Origin: Deltaproteobacteria bacterium
GTDB lineage: Bacteria; Myxococcota_A; UBA9160; UBA6930
Assembly: GCA_029261815.1 (NCBI GenBank)
Contig: JAJDAQ010000103.1
Span: 1-64,000, forward strand
Direction of reading: 5' to 3'
Length of the DNA stretch: 64,000 nucleotides
In this document: one piece after another, positions 46,622 to 54,467 of the stretch
Layout of the letters: the number at the start of each line of letters is the position of its first letter
Position numbering within the stretch: position 1 is the stretch's first letter
Made by a program: the position numbers and the translations under genes
The notes under the pieces: model-generated
Told to the model about the DNA's origin: nothing
What the model saw: only the letters and a program-made list of their open reading frames with translations
Database searches by the model: none

Positions 46622-47233
46622 GTGAGCCAGGCATCGGTCGAAGACGTGCTCGACTTCTGGTTCGCTGACGCGATGTCTTCGGCGAGCACGTTGGAGGCGC
46701 GAACGGCGACGTGGTTCCGGCGCGACGAGGCCTTCGACCGCAAGATCGCGCGCCGCTTCAGCGATCTGCCGGACGCTGGGCTTTCGGGCGCGCTCGACTC
46801 GTGGGCCGACACGCCGAGGGGAGCACTGGCATTCGTCGTCGCGCTCGACCAGTTCCCGCGTAATCTCCATCGCGGATCGGCGAGCGCCTTTGCATATGAT
46901 GCGCGCGCGTTGGACGTCGCACTGCGTGCCATCGAATCAGGCGCCGATGGCCAACTTCATGCGGCCGAGGCGACCTTCCTCTACCTCCCACTCGAGCACG
47001 CCGAGGATCTGGCGATGCAAAGGCGGTGTGTCGCGCTCTTTCAAGCGCTGACGGCACGTGCGCCGGTCGCGATGCGGGAATCGTTCCTCGGCTTCGAGAC
47101 GTTCGCGCAGCGCCACTGCAACGTCATCGAACGTTTCGGTCGTTTCCCGCATCGAAACGAAGTGCTGGGCCGGCCGTCGACGCCGGAAGAAAGCACCTAC
47201 CTCGCGTCCGATGGCGAGACGTTCGGGGGTTAG
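46622..47233 (+). CDS. DUF924-family protein
   Basis: 203 residues. VEDVLDFWFADA at the N-terminus, ALDQFPRNLHRGSA, FLYLPLEHAED and PHRNEVLGRPSTPEE at the C-terminus are all diagnostic. Members are helical TPR-like proteins with no established function. GTG 46622 gives the standard N-terminus; TTG 46577 is possible. Its stop lies in a GTTAGGCG octamer shared with the end of the opposing truncated gene. Confidence 0.9.
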   Translation: MSQASVEDVLDFWFADAMSSASTLEARTATWFRRDEAFDRKIARRFSDLPDAGLSGALDSWADTPRGALAFVVALDQFPRNLHRGSASAFAYDARALDVALRAIESGADGQLHAAEATFLYLPLEHAEDLAMQRRCVALFQALTARAPVAMRESFLGFETFAQRHCNVIERFGRFPHRNEVLGRPSTPEESTYLASDGETFGG

Positions 47234-47475
47234 GCGCCAGACAGACGCATGGACGCCAGTTCTCCTCGCTCGAACGAGAAACGGGCCGGGGAGGTCTGGA
47301 AGATCTCGGTGCCACCTGCGCCATCGAGAATCTTCCCTGGCGCTCCAAGGTGTCGCGCGAACGCCTGGCAGTCATCGCAGTCGCAAACCACCCGGAAACC
47401 GGCTTGGGGCGACAGGTCCCGAACCTGTCCGCGCAGTTCCCCACAATGGCAGACGAGCGCGACGTCCCGGCCCAC
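47230..47475 (-). pseudogene. Truncated DUF6151-like protein
   Basis: 81 residues. VALVCHCGELRGQVRDLSP, CDCDDCQAFARHLG, ILDGAGGTEIFQTSPAR resemble the start of DUF6151 (glutathione-dependent formaldehyde-activating-like, zinc cysteines visible), a family usually about 190 residues. It stops after MRLSGA inside a GTTAGGCG octamer that also forms the stop of the opposing DUF924 gene. So the 3' half appears lost. Length judgement is from memory of the family. Confidence 0.65.
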
Positions 47476-47483
47476 GGCCGCGA

Positions 47484-48863
47484 TCAGTCCTCACCCTGTG
47501 AACGTTCGCCTAGCTTGTACTTGTCCATCTTCAGCTTGAGCTGCCGACGGGTGATTCCAAGGGCGGTCGCGGTACGCGTCTGGTTCCATTCGTGGCGCAC
47601 GAGGGCGTCGCGAATCAGCTCCATCTCGAAGCGGCCGACGGCTTCTTCGAGCGGAAACGCGCCGCCACGAACAGCCTCCCGCAGCGTGTCGACCTTGCCC
47701 GCTCGCACGAGGGCCTCCGGAAGGTCCTCGGTGTCGATGACGTCTCCGCGGGCCAGCGTGACCGCGCGCTCCACTGCGTTCTCGAGTTCCCGGACGTTGC
47801 CGGGCCAATCGTGTCGTTCGAGCACGGCGAGTGCGGAACGCGTGAAACGGTTTGCCGTGCGTCCTTGGGCGACGTGTTCGGCCAGGAAGTGCTCGGCCAG
47901 GAGGCGGATGTCTTCCCGCCGTTCCCGGAGTGACGGGAGCTCGAGAGGAACGACATGGATGCGGTAATAGAGGTCCTCGCGGAAACGGCCTTGCCGCACC
48001 TCTTCTTCGAGATCGCGATTGGTGGCGGCAACGATCCGCGTTTCGACCGCGATCGGTTGGCCGCCGCCGACACGCTCGATCACGCGCTCCTGGAGGGCGC
48101 GCAACAGCTTCGCCTGGGGCGCGGGCGCGAGTTCGCCGATCTCGTCGAGGAACAGCGTCCCACCGGTCGCCTGTTCGAATTTGCCGATGCGGCGCTCGCG
48201 CGCATCCGTGAAGGCGCCGCGTTCGTGCCCGAACAGTTCGCTCTCCATCAACGTCTCGGGGATGGCGGCACAGTTCACGGGGACGAACGGGCCGTTCGCC
48301 CGCGGACCGAGGTCATGCAGCGCGCGCGCCGCAAGCTCCTTGCCCGTGCCGCTCTCGCCCCGGATCAGGACCGTGGCTTCGCTCACGGCGACGCGTTCGA
48401 TCGTGCCGAAGACCGCGCGCATGGCGCTACTGCGCCCGATCAGGCCACCCAGTCGCGTGCGTTCATCGAGTTCGTGGGTCAGCCGGGCGACTTCCCGCCG
48501 AAGCGCCCGGTGTTCGAGGGTCTGGCGCACACGCTGGCGCAGCGCTTCGACCTCGAACGGCTTCGTGACATAGTCGGCCGCGCCGAGCTTCATCGCCTCG
48601 ACCGCGGTTCCCACCGTCTTGGTTGCCGTCAGCACGATGACGGGCGGCGGGTCGGCCTGCTCGCGTAGCTCGGCGAGGAAGTCGAGACCGCTGCCGCCGG
48701 GCATGACGAGGTCGAGCAGCACGCAGTCTGCGGGCATTTCCTCGAGCGCACGCAAGCCCGCATCTGCACTGTCTGCCGTGACGACTTCACAGTCGTCCTT
48801 CAGCAGCATGCGGAGTGACTCGCGGACCCCCGTTTCGTCATCCACCACCAGTACGCGCGGCAT
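47484..48863 (-). CDS. NtrC-family sigma-54 response regulator
   Basis: 459 residues. Receiver (RVLVVDDETGVRES; phosphoacceptor Asp51 in LLDLVMPGGSG; TKPF lysine). AAA+ domain with GESGTGKE, the sigma-54 contact loop as GAFTDA where GAFTGA is usual, GGTLFLDEIGEL, and WPGNVREL. C-terminal Fis-type HTH (NQTRTATALGITRRQLKLKM). It should activate -24/-12 promoters when phosphorylated. The upstream gene on the same strand encodes its likely partner kinase, 41 bp away, and that operon has its own sigma-54-type promoter. Confidence 0.95.
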   Translation of the reverse strand: MPRVLVVDDETGVRESLRMLLKDDCEVVTADSADAGLRALEEMPADCVLLDLVMPGGSGLDFLAELREQADPPPVIVLTATKTVGTAVEAMKLGAADYVTKPFEVEALRQRVRQTLEHRALRREVARLTHELDERTRLGGLIGRSSAMRAVFGTIERVAVSEATVLIRGESGTGKELAARALHDLGPRANGPFVPVNCAAIPETLMESELFGHERGAFTDARERRIGKFEQATGGTLFLDEIGELAPAPQAKLLRALQERVIERVGGGQPIAVETRIVAATNRDLEEEVRQGRFREDLYYRIHVVPLELPSLRERREDIRLLAEHFLAEHVAQGRTANRFTRSALAVLERHDWPGNVRELENAVERAVTLARGDVIDTEDLPEALVRAGKVDTLREAVRGGAFPLEEAVGRFEMELIRDALVRHEWNQTRTATALGITRRQLKLKMDKYKLGERSQGED

Positions 48864-48904
48864 GGAGGAGGTGTAGCGGTTCCGCTCGCGCTGAGCGATG
48901 CGGG

Positions 48905-50749
48905 CTAGGTCGCGGGCGCCGCCGGCAGATCGATCAGCAGCACGCGCTCGTCCGCCTCGGTCGAGTCGACCGTGAGTCGCCCGCCGATGGCTTCGAGCGT
49001 GCTTCCGGCCAACAGAACCGCAAGGTCGAGCTCGCCTTCCTCGCCCGGGACCGAGATCGGCGCTCGTTCGGGATGGAAGCGAACGAGCACCCGAATTGCC
49101 GGGCGATCCGCGAGCCCGCGGGGATGGAAGCGGCAAGCCACATAGAGGTCGGCGCGATCCGCGACGGCTTCGAATGCGGCATCGAGCAGGGCGGAGAACG
49201 CAAAGCGCAGTCGGTCCGCTTCGCCCAGCGCGTTCGGGTGTTCATCTTCGAGTTCCCGAAGCACCAGCAGGCCGCGCTCGGTGATGCGATCGCGGCGCTC
49301 GTCGAGCAACTGCTCGACGAGACTCGAGACGTCCACACGCTCGGCCTTCGCGGGTCCAAGGTCGGCATACGCCTGGAGCCGTTCGAGACGGTCGCTGATG
49401 CGCTCGAGGTCGCGTTCCATCTGGAAGCGGAATTCCTCTCGGAACGTCGGGTCGTGTTGTCGCTCCGGCAGCAGTTGCGCGAAGGTGCGCAGACTGACCA
49501 TCGGGTTGCCGAGTTCGTGGCTCAGCGTACGCGCGACCTGGGCCAGCGAGGGTGCCGAGCTGACCGCGGCCGAGGGAAGGGCGTCGTCCGCCAAAGACTC
49601 CGACCCGCTCGGGCCGGGTGGCGTCGCCTGGCGCGCCGGGTTCGGGTCAACACCGGCGAGCGGCGCGGCCACGGGCGTGGGCCGCGTCGGCTGGATGAAT
49701 CCAAGCGCGTCCGCAGTCAGGACGTCGGCGGGGCCGACCGAAACGGCCCGCTGTAGTGCCTCTTCGAGTTCCCGAAGGTTGCCGGGCCAGACATCGGCGG
49801 CCAGGGCGGAGAGGGCATCTGCAGTGAGTCCCGGCGTTTCTTTTCGATGATGCTGGCCCCATTCTGCAAGCCAATCTGCGGCGAAGCGTGCAGCTACCCC
49901 GGGACGCTCACGCAACGGAGGAATTCGCAGGGAGAGGCCACTGAGGACGGCCTCGAGTTCGGGCTCGAGCTGGCCCGCAGCGCCTTCTTCGATCAACGAC
50001 ACGAAGCGAAGCTCCCCCTCGCCCTGGGCGCGCTGGGGGGGGCCAAGGTCGACCCAACCGCGTAGTTCGCGCTGCGCGGACGGGCGCAAACGCTCGGGGC
50101 CGTCGAGACACAGGGTCAGGGCTCCGCTCGGTGCCTCGCGCAGTCGACGGTCGAGGTCTTCCAGGCCGCTCTCATCCTCGAACGCGACGTGGAGGAATCG
50201 GCTGCTGTGCTCGGCGAGCGCGTGGATGACCCGGGCCATGAGCAAGCGGCCCGTACCGGCTTCGCCCACGATCAGGAGCGGCGCACCGTTGGCGATTGGA
50301 TTGGGCAGATCGAGGTCGCCGAAGGCACGCGTGAACCGGCGGACGAGTCCGTCTCGCTGGCGGCGGCTGGAGACGCGGGTCCCTGACGCCGGAGCCGGCG
50401 GTCGTGCGAGCACCCGGCGCAGCGAGGTCGCCGGCGGGGGCCAACGCAAGTGCGTGGCGTCCAACGCGGCGAACCGCTCCCGGACCATGGCTTCGGGTGC
50501 GCCCGCGCTTCGCAACAGGATCCAATGGGCGTGGGGGTGCAGCGCCGAGATCTGGGCCGCCGCCCCGGCCGCAGAAGCCAGGTGGGGGCCGATCGGCATC
50601 ACGATGACATCGGGGGCTGGAGCGTCTGAATAGCCGTCGGCGGCGCTCCCCGACCAACTCGGAGCCGTCCCGGCAAGCCGGGCGACTGCGGCCCGAACGG
50701 GCCCATCGTCATGCACGATCCAGAGAGAATCCAAGCGATTGGCAACCAA
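48905..50749 (-). CDS. Histidine kinase fused to degenerate sigma-54-activator AAA+ domain
   Basis: 614 residues from TTG 50749. Residues 1-115 resemble a receiver lacking the acidic pocket. Residues about 125-340 are a decayed NtrC-type AAA+ module: Walker A reads GEAGTGR (no Lys), Walker B reads LCLDGPE, no GAFTGA loop, but WPGNLRELEEAL is kept. A Pro/Ala linker leads to a histidine-kinase DHp helix with His411 in TLSHELGNPMVSLRTFAQLL. The final ATPase-like region ends EAIGGRLTVDS but the N and DxGxG boxes are poor. Probable phosphotransfer or phosphatase regulator of the NtrC-type gene downstream. Confidence 0.85.
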   Translation of the reverse strand: MVANRLDSLWIVHDDGPVRAAVARLAGTAPSWSGSAADGYSDAPAPDVIVMPIGPHLASAAGAAAQISALHPHAHWILLRSAGAPEAMVRERFAALDATHLRWPPPATSLRRVLARPPAPASGTRVSSRRQRDGLVRRFTRAFGDLDLPNPIANGAPLLIVGEAGTGRLLMARVIHALAEHSSRFLHVAFEDESGLEDLDRRLREAPSGALTLCLDGPERLRPSAQRELRGWVDLGPPQRAQGEGELRFVSLIEEGAAGQLEPELEAVLSGLSLRIPPLRERPGVAARFAADWLAEWGQHHRKETPGLTADALSALAADVWPGNLRELEEALQRAVSVGPADVLTADALGFIQPTRPTPVAAPLAGVDPNPARQATPPGPSGSESLADDALPSAAVSSAPSLAQVARTLSHELGNPMVSLRTFAQLLPERQHDPTFREEFRFQMERDLERISDRLERLQAYADLGPAKAERVDVSSLVEQLLDERRDRITERGLLVLRELEDEHPNALGEADRLRFAFSALLDAAFEAVADRADLYVACRFHPRGLADRPAIRVLVRFHPERAPISVPGEEGELDLAVLLAGSTLEAIGGRLTVDSTEADERVLLIDLPAAPAT

Positions 50750-51080
50750 TGCTGATCGAACCGAGGGAGCTCGGTTCGCGAGCGCACACACACCCGGGCA
50801 AACTAAAGGCAAGCTCCGTGCCAACGGCGTAGCGTGCGCACGTTGGAGGCAGCTTGGACCCTATGAGGCTGCCGGGGCGGGCCTGAACCCCATCTGGTCG
50901 GTTTCATGCTCTGCGCCGGGACCGCGCAGATGGGAAAAAGAGTTCCTTCCCGGGCCAACTGTCTTCCACTGGTCGAGATGGGACACGGTTCCACCAGGGC
51001 AGTGGCGCGGGGGCTGGTCGCCCCCTCGGGCGCGAGTAGAGTAGGGAGAGGCGCGCGGACAGCGCGTGAGGGGGAGCCGG
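50750..51080. promoter_or_regulatory. Divergent intergenic region
   Basis: 331 bp between the kinase gene and the ThyX-like gene. It contains the sigma-54 promoter at 50809-50824 and a palindrome CGTGCGCACG at 50833-50842 enclosed by CCAACG/CGTTGG arms (50821-50826, 50841-50846). A GCAGC/GCTGC repeat lies just beyond. For the rightward gene only a GA/GGGGG Shine-Dalgarno is recognised. Confidence 0.6.
50809..50824 (-). promoter_or_regulatory. Sigma-54 (-24/-12) promoter of the kinase/regulator operon
   Basis: TTGGCACG-N4-TTGC on the minus strand, a full match to the consensus. GG at 50822-50821 and GC at 50810-50809 are 12 bp apart. Predicted start near 50797, about 48 nt before the TTG at 50749. 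The longest reading frame begins inside the -24 element, an argument against that start. Confidence 0.78.
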
Positions 51081-52655
51081 GTGAGCGCAGCAGGGGGCAT
51101 GTCAGCTGGAGGGATCTCGGGTCCCGTCCAGGATCGCGGCCCCGAGGTCCGCCTGCGCAACTGGTTCGACGGGCCCTACGACGACGCCATCGCGGCGGCC
51201 CGGACCTGCTATTCGCCGCGAGTGATCCGCGCCGACGAGGTGACTGCAGGCCAGCGCGAGCGGATCGGACCGCTGACCTACGAAGGTGGACACCATACGG
51301 TGTACCAACATGCGACCTTCGAGTTCGCTCTTTCGGGCATCTCGCGCCAGCTCGTCTGGACGTTTCTGCACAGCTACCCGTTCTACAACACGGAACAGCA
51401 GAGCCAACGCTATGTGAAGCTCGGCGAGCCGGAGGCCCACGTTCCGACGGTGCTCCAGGGCGAAGCGCGAGATGTCTACGAGCGCTCGATCCGCGATGCC
51501 TGGCGCGCGTACGGCGAACTGAACGCCCGCCTCGATGGTCCTGTCATGGACATCCTTTCGGATCTCTGGCGGCTCAAGGATCGTGTCGGAAAGGCCTTCG
51601 GTCGCAGCGTTAGGCGCGAGTCAGAGAAGAAGGCGATCGAGACCGCACGTTATGTGATTCCGATCGCGTGCCATACCGCGATGGTCTACACGGTCTCGGG
51701 CCTGACGCTGCACAGGCTCCGAAGGATGGCGGCTGTCTCGGATGCGCCGTGTGAAGCCCAACTCGTCGTCGAGAAGATGGTGAACGAGGTGCGCAAACTC
51801 GACGCCGACTTCTTCGAGGTGATCGGCGACGCCCCGCTGCCCGAAGACGAGGTGCTCGAGTTCAACGCCGCGCCCGCGGGAAACGGCGATCTCGAACTGC
51901 TCGAAGCCTTCGACAAATCTCTCGACGGTCGCAGTGCGCGCCTCGTGGACTGGAGCGCGCGCGGGCCCGAAGTCGTCGCCGACAGCGTGCGCCACGTCCT
52001 CGGTCGCGCCGACCTCAGCGACGAGGACGCGATCGCGTTGGTCCTCGACCCGTCGCAGAATCGCTATCGGCTGGAGCGCATGAACGTGTCATCGCATTCG
52101 CCGCTGATGCGTACGTTGAACCACGCGAACTACACGTTCCGGAAGAAGCTGAGCCACACCGCCGACTCGCAGGATCAACGGCATCGGATGGTCCCGGGTT
52201 CGCGTCCGCTCCTGACACGTACGGTTCCGGCGGTGCCCGATGTCATCGAACCCGACCTGATCGCGGCAAACCCGGACTGCCACACCGTCTTCCAGGAAAC
52301 GATCGAATCCCAGTGGCACGCGCGCGCTGAGTTGATGCGCCTCGGGGTCTCGCCCGAAGTCGCCCTCTACGTGCTGCCGAATGCGCTCGCCGTGCGTTTC
52401 GAGGAAAGCGGGAGCCTGCTGCATCAGCTCCACAAGTGGACGATGCGCACCTGTCTCAACGCGCAGCGAGAGATCTACGAAGCCTCGATGGACGAGATTG
52501 CCCAGGTCCGGGCCATCCACCCGCAGCTGATGCACCACGTGGGTCCGCCCTGCGTCGTGCGGAGCGGCAACGCGCGCCCGCGCTGCACCGAGGGCAGCCA
52601 CTTCTGCGGTGTGCCGGTGTGGAAGAGCTTTCCCGACATCGAGCGGAAGATTTGA
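51081..52655 (+). CDS. ThyX-like protein with two tandem domains
   Basis: 524 residues from GTG 51081. Each half resembles FAD-dependent thymidylate synthase, which is normally about 220 residues. First half: YEGGHHTVYQHATFEFALSGISRQL, then EQQSQRYVKL, but the RHR of the ThyX motif is absent. Second half: SSHSPLMRTLNHANYTFRKKLSHTADSQDQRHRMVPGSR, where RHR is kept. Dimer-like fusion may form one active site per pair. Whether it makes dTMP is unproven; thyA is not in the window. Confidence 0.8.
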   Translation: MSAAGGMSAGGISGPVQDRGPEVRLRNWFDGPYDDAIAAARTCYSPRVIRADEVTAGQRERIGPLTYEGGHHTVYQHATFEFALSGISRQLVWTFLHSYPFYNTEQQSQRYVKLGEPEAHVPTVLQGEARDVYERSIRDAWRAYGELNARLDGPVMDILSDLWRLKDRVGKAFGRSVRRESEKKAIETARYVIPIACHTAMVYTVSGLTLHRLRRMAAVSDAPCEAQLVVEKMVNEVRKLDADFFEVIGDAPLPEDEVLEFNAAPAGNGDLELLEAFDKSLDGRSARLVDWSARGPEVVADSVRHVLGRADLSDEDAIALVLDPSQNRYRLERMNVSSHSPLMRTLNHANYTFRKKLSHTADSQDQRHRMVPGSRPLLTRTVPAVPDVIEPDLIAANPDCHTVFQETIESQWHARAELMRLGVSPEVALYVLPNALAVRFEESGSLLHQLHKWTMRTCLNAQREIYEASMDEIAQVRAIHPQLMHHVGPPCVVRSGNARPRCTEGSHFCGVPVWKSFPDIERKI

Positions 52656-52656
52656 G

Positions 52657-53151
52657 ATGCAGGCGCCGGCGGGGTTCCGCATCCGTCACGCCACCCCCCG
52701 TGATCGCGATGTCCTCGCCGAACTCTTCCGCAGCTTCGTAGAGGAGCAGTCGGGCTGGGGCGGCATGTTCGGGGTCGAACCCGGCCCGCATCCGGAGTAC
52801 GAGGCGCTCACGGCGCGCCTGATCGCGGGGACCGAGGGCGGCCACGATCTCGTGCTGGTGGCCGAGACCGATCTGGCGAGTCCGGTCGGCTTCTTGTTCG
52901 CCAGTTTCGCCCGGCGCCAGGCGTTCTTCCACGAACAGAGCCGCGGAAAGATCGAGGACACCTGGATCCGCCCCGCCTACCGGCGGACCGGCCTCGGGCG
53001 TGCCCTGGTCGTCGCAGCGCTCGATTGGGTCAAGGAACGGGGGGCCGACCGGGTGATCCTCCAGGTCGCTCGCCAGAACGAAGCCGGCCAGGCCTTCTGG
53101 CGCGAGATGGGCTTCGGCCCGTTCATGGACGTGATGGAGCGCGACCTCTAA
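52657..53151 (+). CDS. GNAT-family N-acetyltransferase
   Basis: 164 residues. FRIRHATPRDRDVLAELFRSF starts the fold; the acetyl-CoA pyrophosphate loop is WIRPAYRRTGLGRALVVAAL; the C-terminal VARQNEAGQAFWREMGF is typical. ATG 52657 immediately follows the ThyX-like stop. Substrate unknown. Confidence 0.88.
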   Translation: MQAPAGFRIRHATPRDRDVLAELFRSFVEEQSGWGGMFGVEPGPHPEYEALTARLIAGTEGGHDLVLVAETDLASPVGFLFASFARRQAFFHEQSRGKIEDTWIRPAYRRTGLGRALVVAALDWVKERGADRVILQVARQNEAGQAFWREMGFGPFMDVMERDL

Positions 53152-53210
53152 TTTCGCCGCCGGCCCGGCACCGATCCTCCCTCGGGCCGCAGCGCAGAGG
53201 AGCCCCCCAA

Positions 53211-54464
53211 ATGTCCGCCTCGATGTCCAACGAACTCGCCTCCCGCATTCAGACCGCCCGCGTCGAATTCGAGAAGATGAAGGCCAACCCGGCCGCCCTC
53301 GACCTGACGCGGGGAAAGCCCAGTGCCGAGCAGCTCGACCTGTCGCGTCCGCTGCTCACGATCTTGGGGGCCGACGACTTCATCGACGGGCACGGCAACG
53401 ACTGCCGGAACTATGGCGTCCCCGATGGGTTGCCCGAAGCGCGCGCGCTCTTCGGCGAAATCCTCGACGTTCCAGCGGACGGCATCCTGATCGGCGAGAA
53501 CTCGAGTCTCACCATGATGCATGACGCGGTCGCGGCCGCCGTCCTGCACGGCGTTCCAGGCGGTGAGGGTCCGTGGCACGGCAAGGACGTCCAGATCCTG
53601 TGCCCGGTCCCCGGCTACGACCGTCACTTCGCGCTCACTGAACACCTCGGTCTCGGCATGTTGAACGTGTCGATTGGCGAGGAGGGCCTCGACCTCGAAG
53701 CGGTCCAGCGCGCGGCCGCAGACGACGCACGGGTTCGCGGCATCTGGATCGTGCCCAAGTACCAGAACCCGGTCGGCGTCACGCTCACCGACGAAGAAGT
53801 GAACACGCTGGCATCGATGAGGACGGCGGCGCCCGACTTCAGGATCTTCTGGGACAACGCCTACGTCGTGCACCACATCCTCGACGGCATCGATCCGCTG
53901 GCCAACGTCCTGCAGGCCTGTGCGGATGCCGGCAACCCCGACCGCGTCTTCGTTTTCGGCTCCACCTCGAAGATCACGTTCGCCGGTGGAGGCATCTCGG
54001 CCTTCGGCGGAAGCCTGAACAACACTGCGTGGATGAAGAAGCATCGCGGTCTGAAGACGATCGGTGGGGACAAGGTCAACCAACTCCGTCACGTCCGTTT
54101 CTTCGGCGACGCGGACGGCATGCGCGCCCACATGGCCAAGCACGCAGAACTGCTGAAGCCCAAGTTCGCGGCCGTCCAGCGCGGCCTGGAAGAGCGGCTC
54201 GCGGGTACCGGGCTCGCTACCTGGACCCAGCCGCGCGGCGGGTACTTCGTGAGTCTCGACACGCAGCCGGGCAAGGCGAAGCGTGTGTTCGAGCTCTGCG
54301 ACCAAGCAGGCGTGAAGCTCACGCCCGTCGGCGCCACCTTCCCGTATGGCAAGGACGCGGCCGACCGCAACATCCGCATCTCGCCGAGCCTTCCGCCGAG
54401 CGACGAACTGGAACGCGCGATCACGGTCCTGGCGACCGCCATCCTCGTAGCAGCCGACGACTAA
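53211..54464 (+). CDS. PLP-dependent aminotransferase, aspartate-type (PF12897-like)
   Basis: 417 residues. The N-terminus LDLTRGKPSAEQLDLS and NYGVPDGLPEARALF belong to the large AspAT subfamily. PLP sites: NSSLTMMHDAV, PKYQNPVGVTLT, and the Schiff-base lysine in FGSTSKITFAGGG. It transfers amino groups between amino and keto acids, probably aspartate or alanine with 2-oxoglutarate. It begins 60 bp after the GNAT gene with GAGGAG upstream. Confidence 0.92.
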   Translation: MSASMSNELASRIQTARVEFEKMKANPAALDLTRGKPSAEQLDLSRPLLTILGADDFIDGHGNDCRNYGVPDGLPEARALFGEILDVPADGILIGENSSLTMMHDAVAAAVLHGVPGGEGPWHGKDVQILCPVPGYDRHFALTEHLGLGMLNVSIGEEGLDLEAVQRAAADDARVRGIWIVPKYQNPVGVTLTDEEVNTLASMRTAAPDFRIFWDNAYVVHHILDGIDPLANVLQACADAGNPDRVFVFGSTSKITFAGGGISAFGGSLNNTAWMKKHRGLKTIGGDKVNQLRHVRFFGDADGMRAHMAKHAELLKPKFAAVQRGLEERLAGTGLATWTQPRGGYFVSLDTQPGKAKRVFELCDQAGVKLTPVGATFPYGKDAADRNIRISPSLPPSDELERAITVLATAILVAADD

Positions 54465-54467
54465 CGA

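Noticed and set aside
48864-49136. N-terminal extension of the NtrC-type regulator
   Set aside because: Arg/Gly-rich and overlapping the kinase gene; the receiver begins at ATG 48863.
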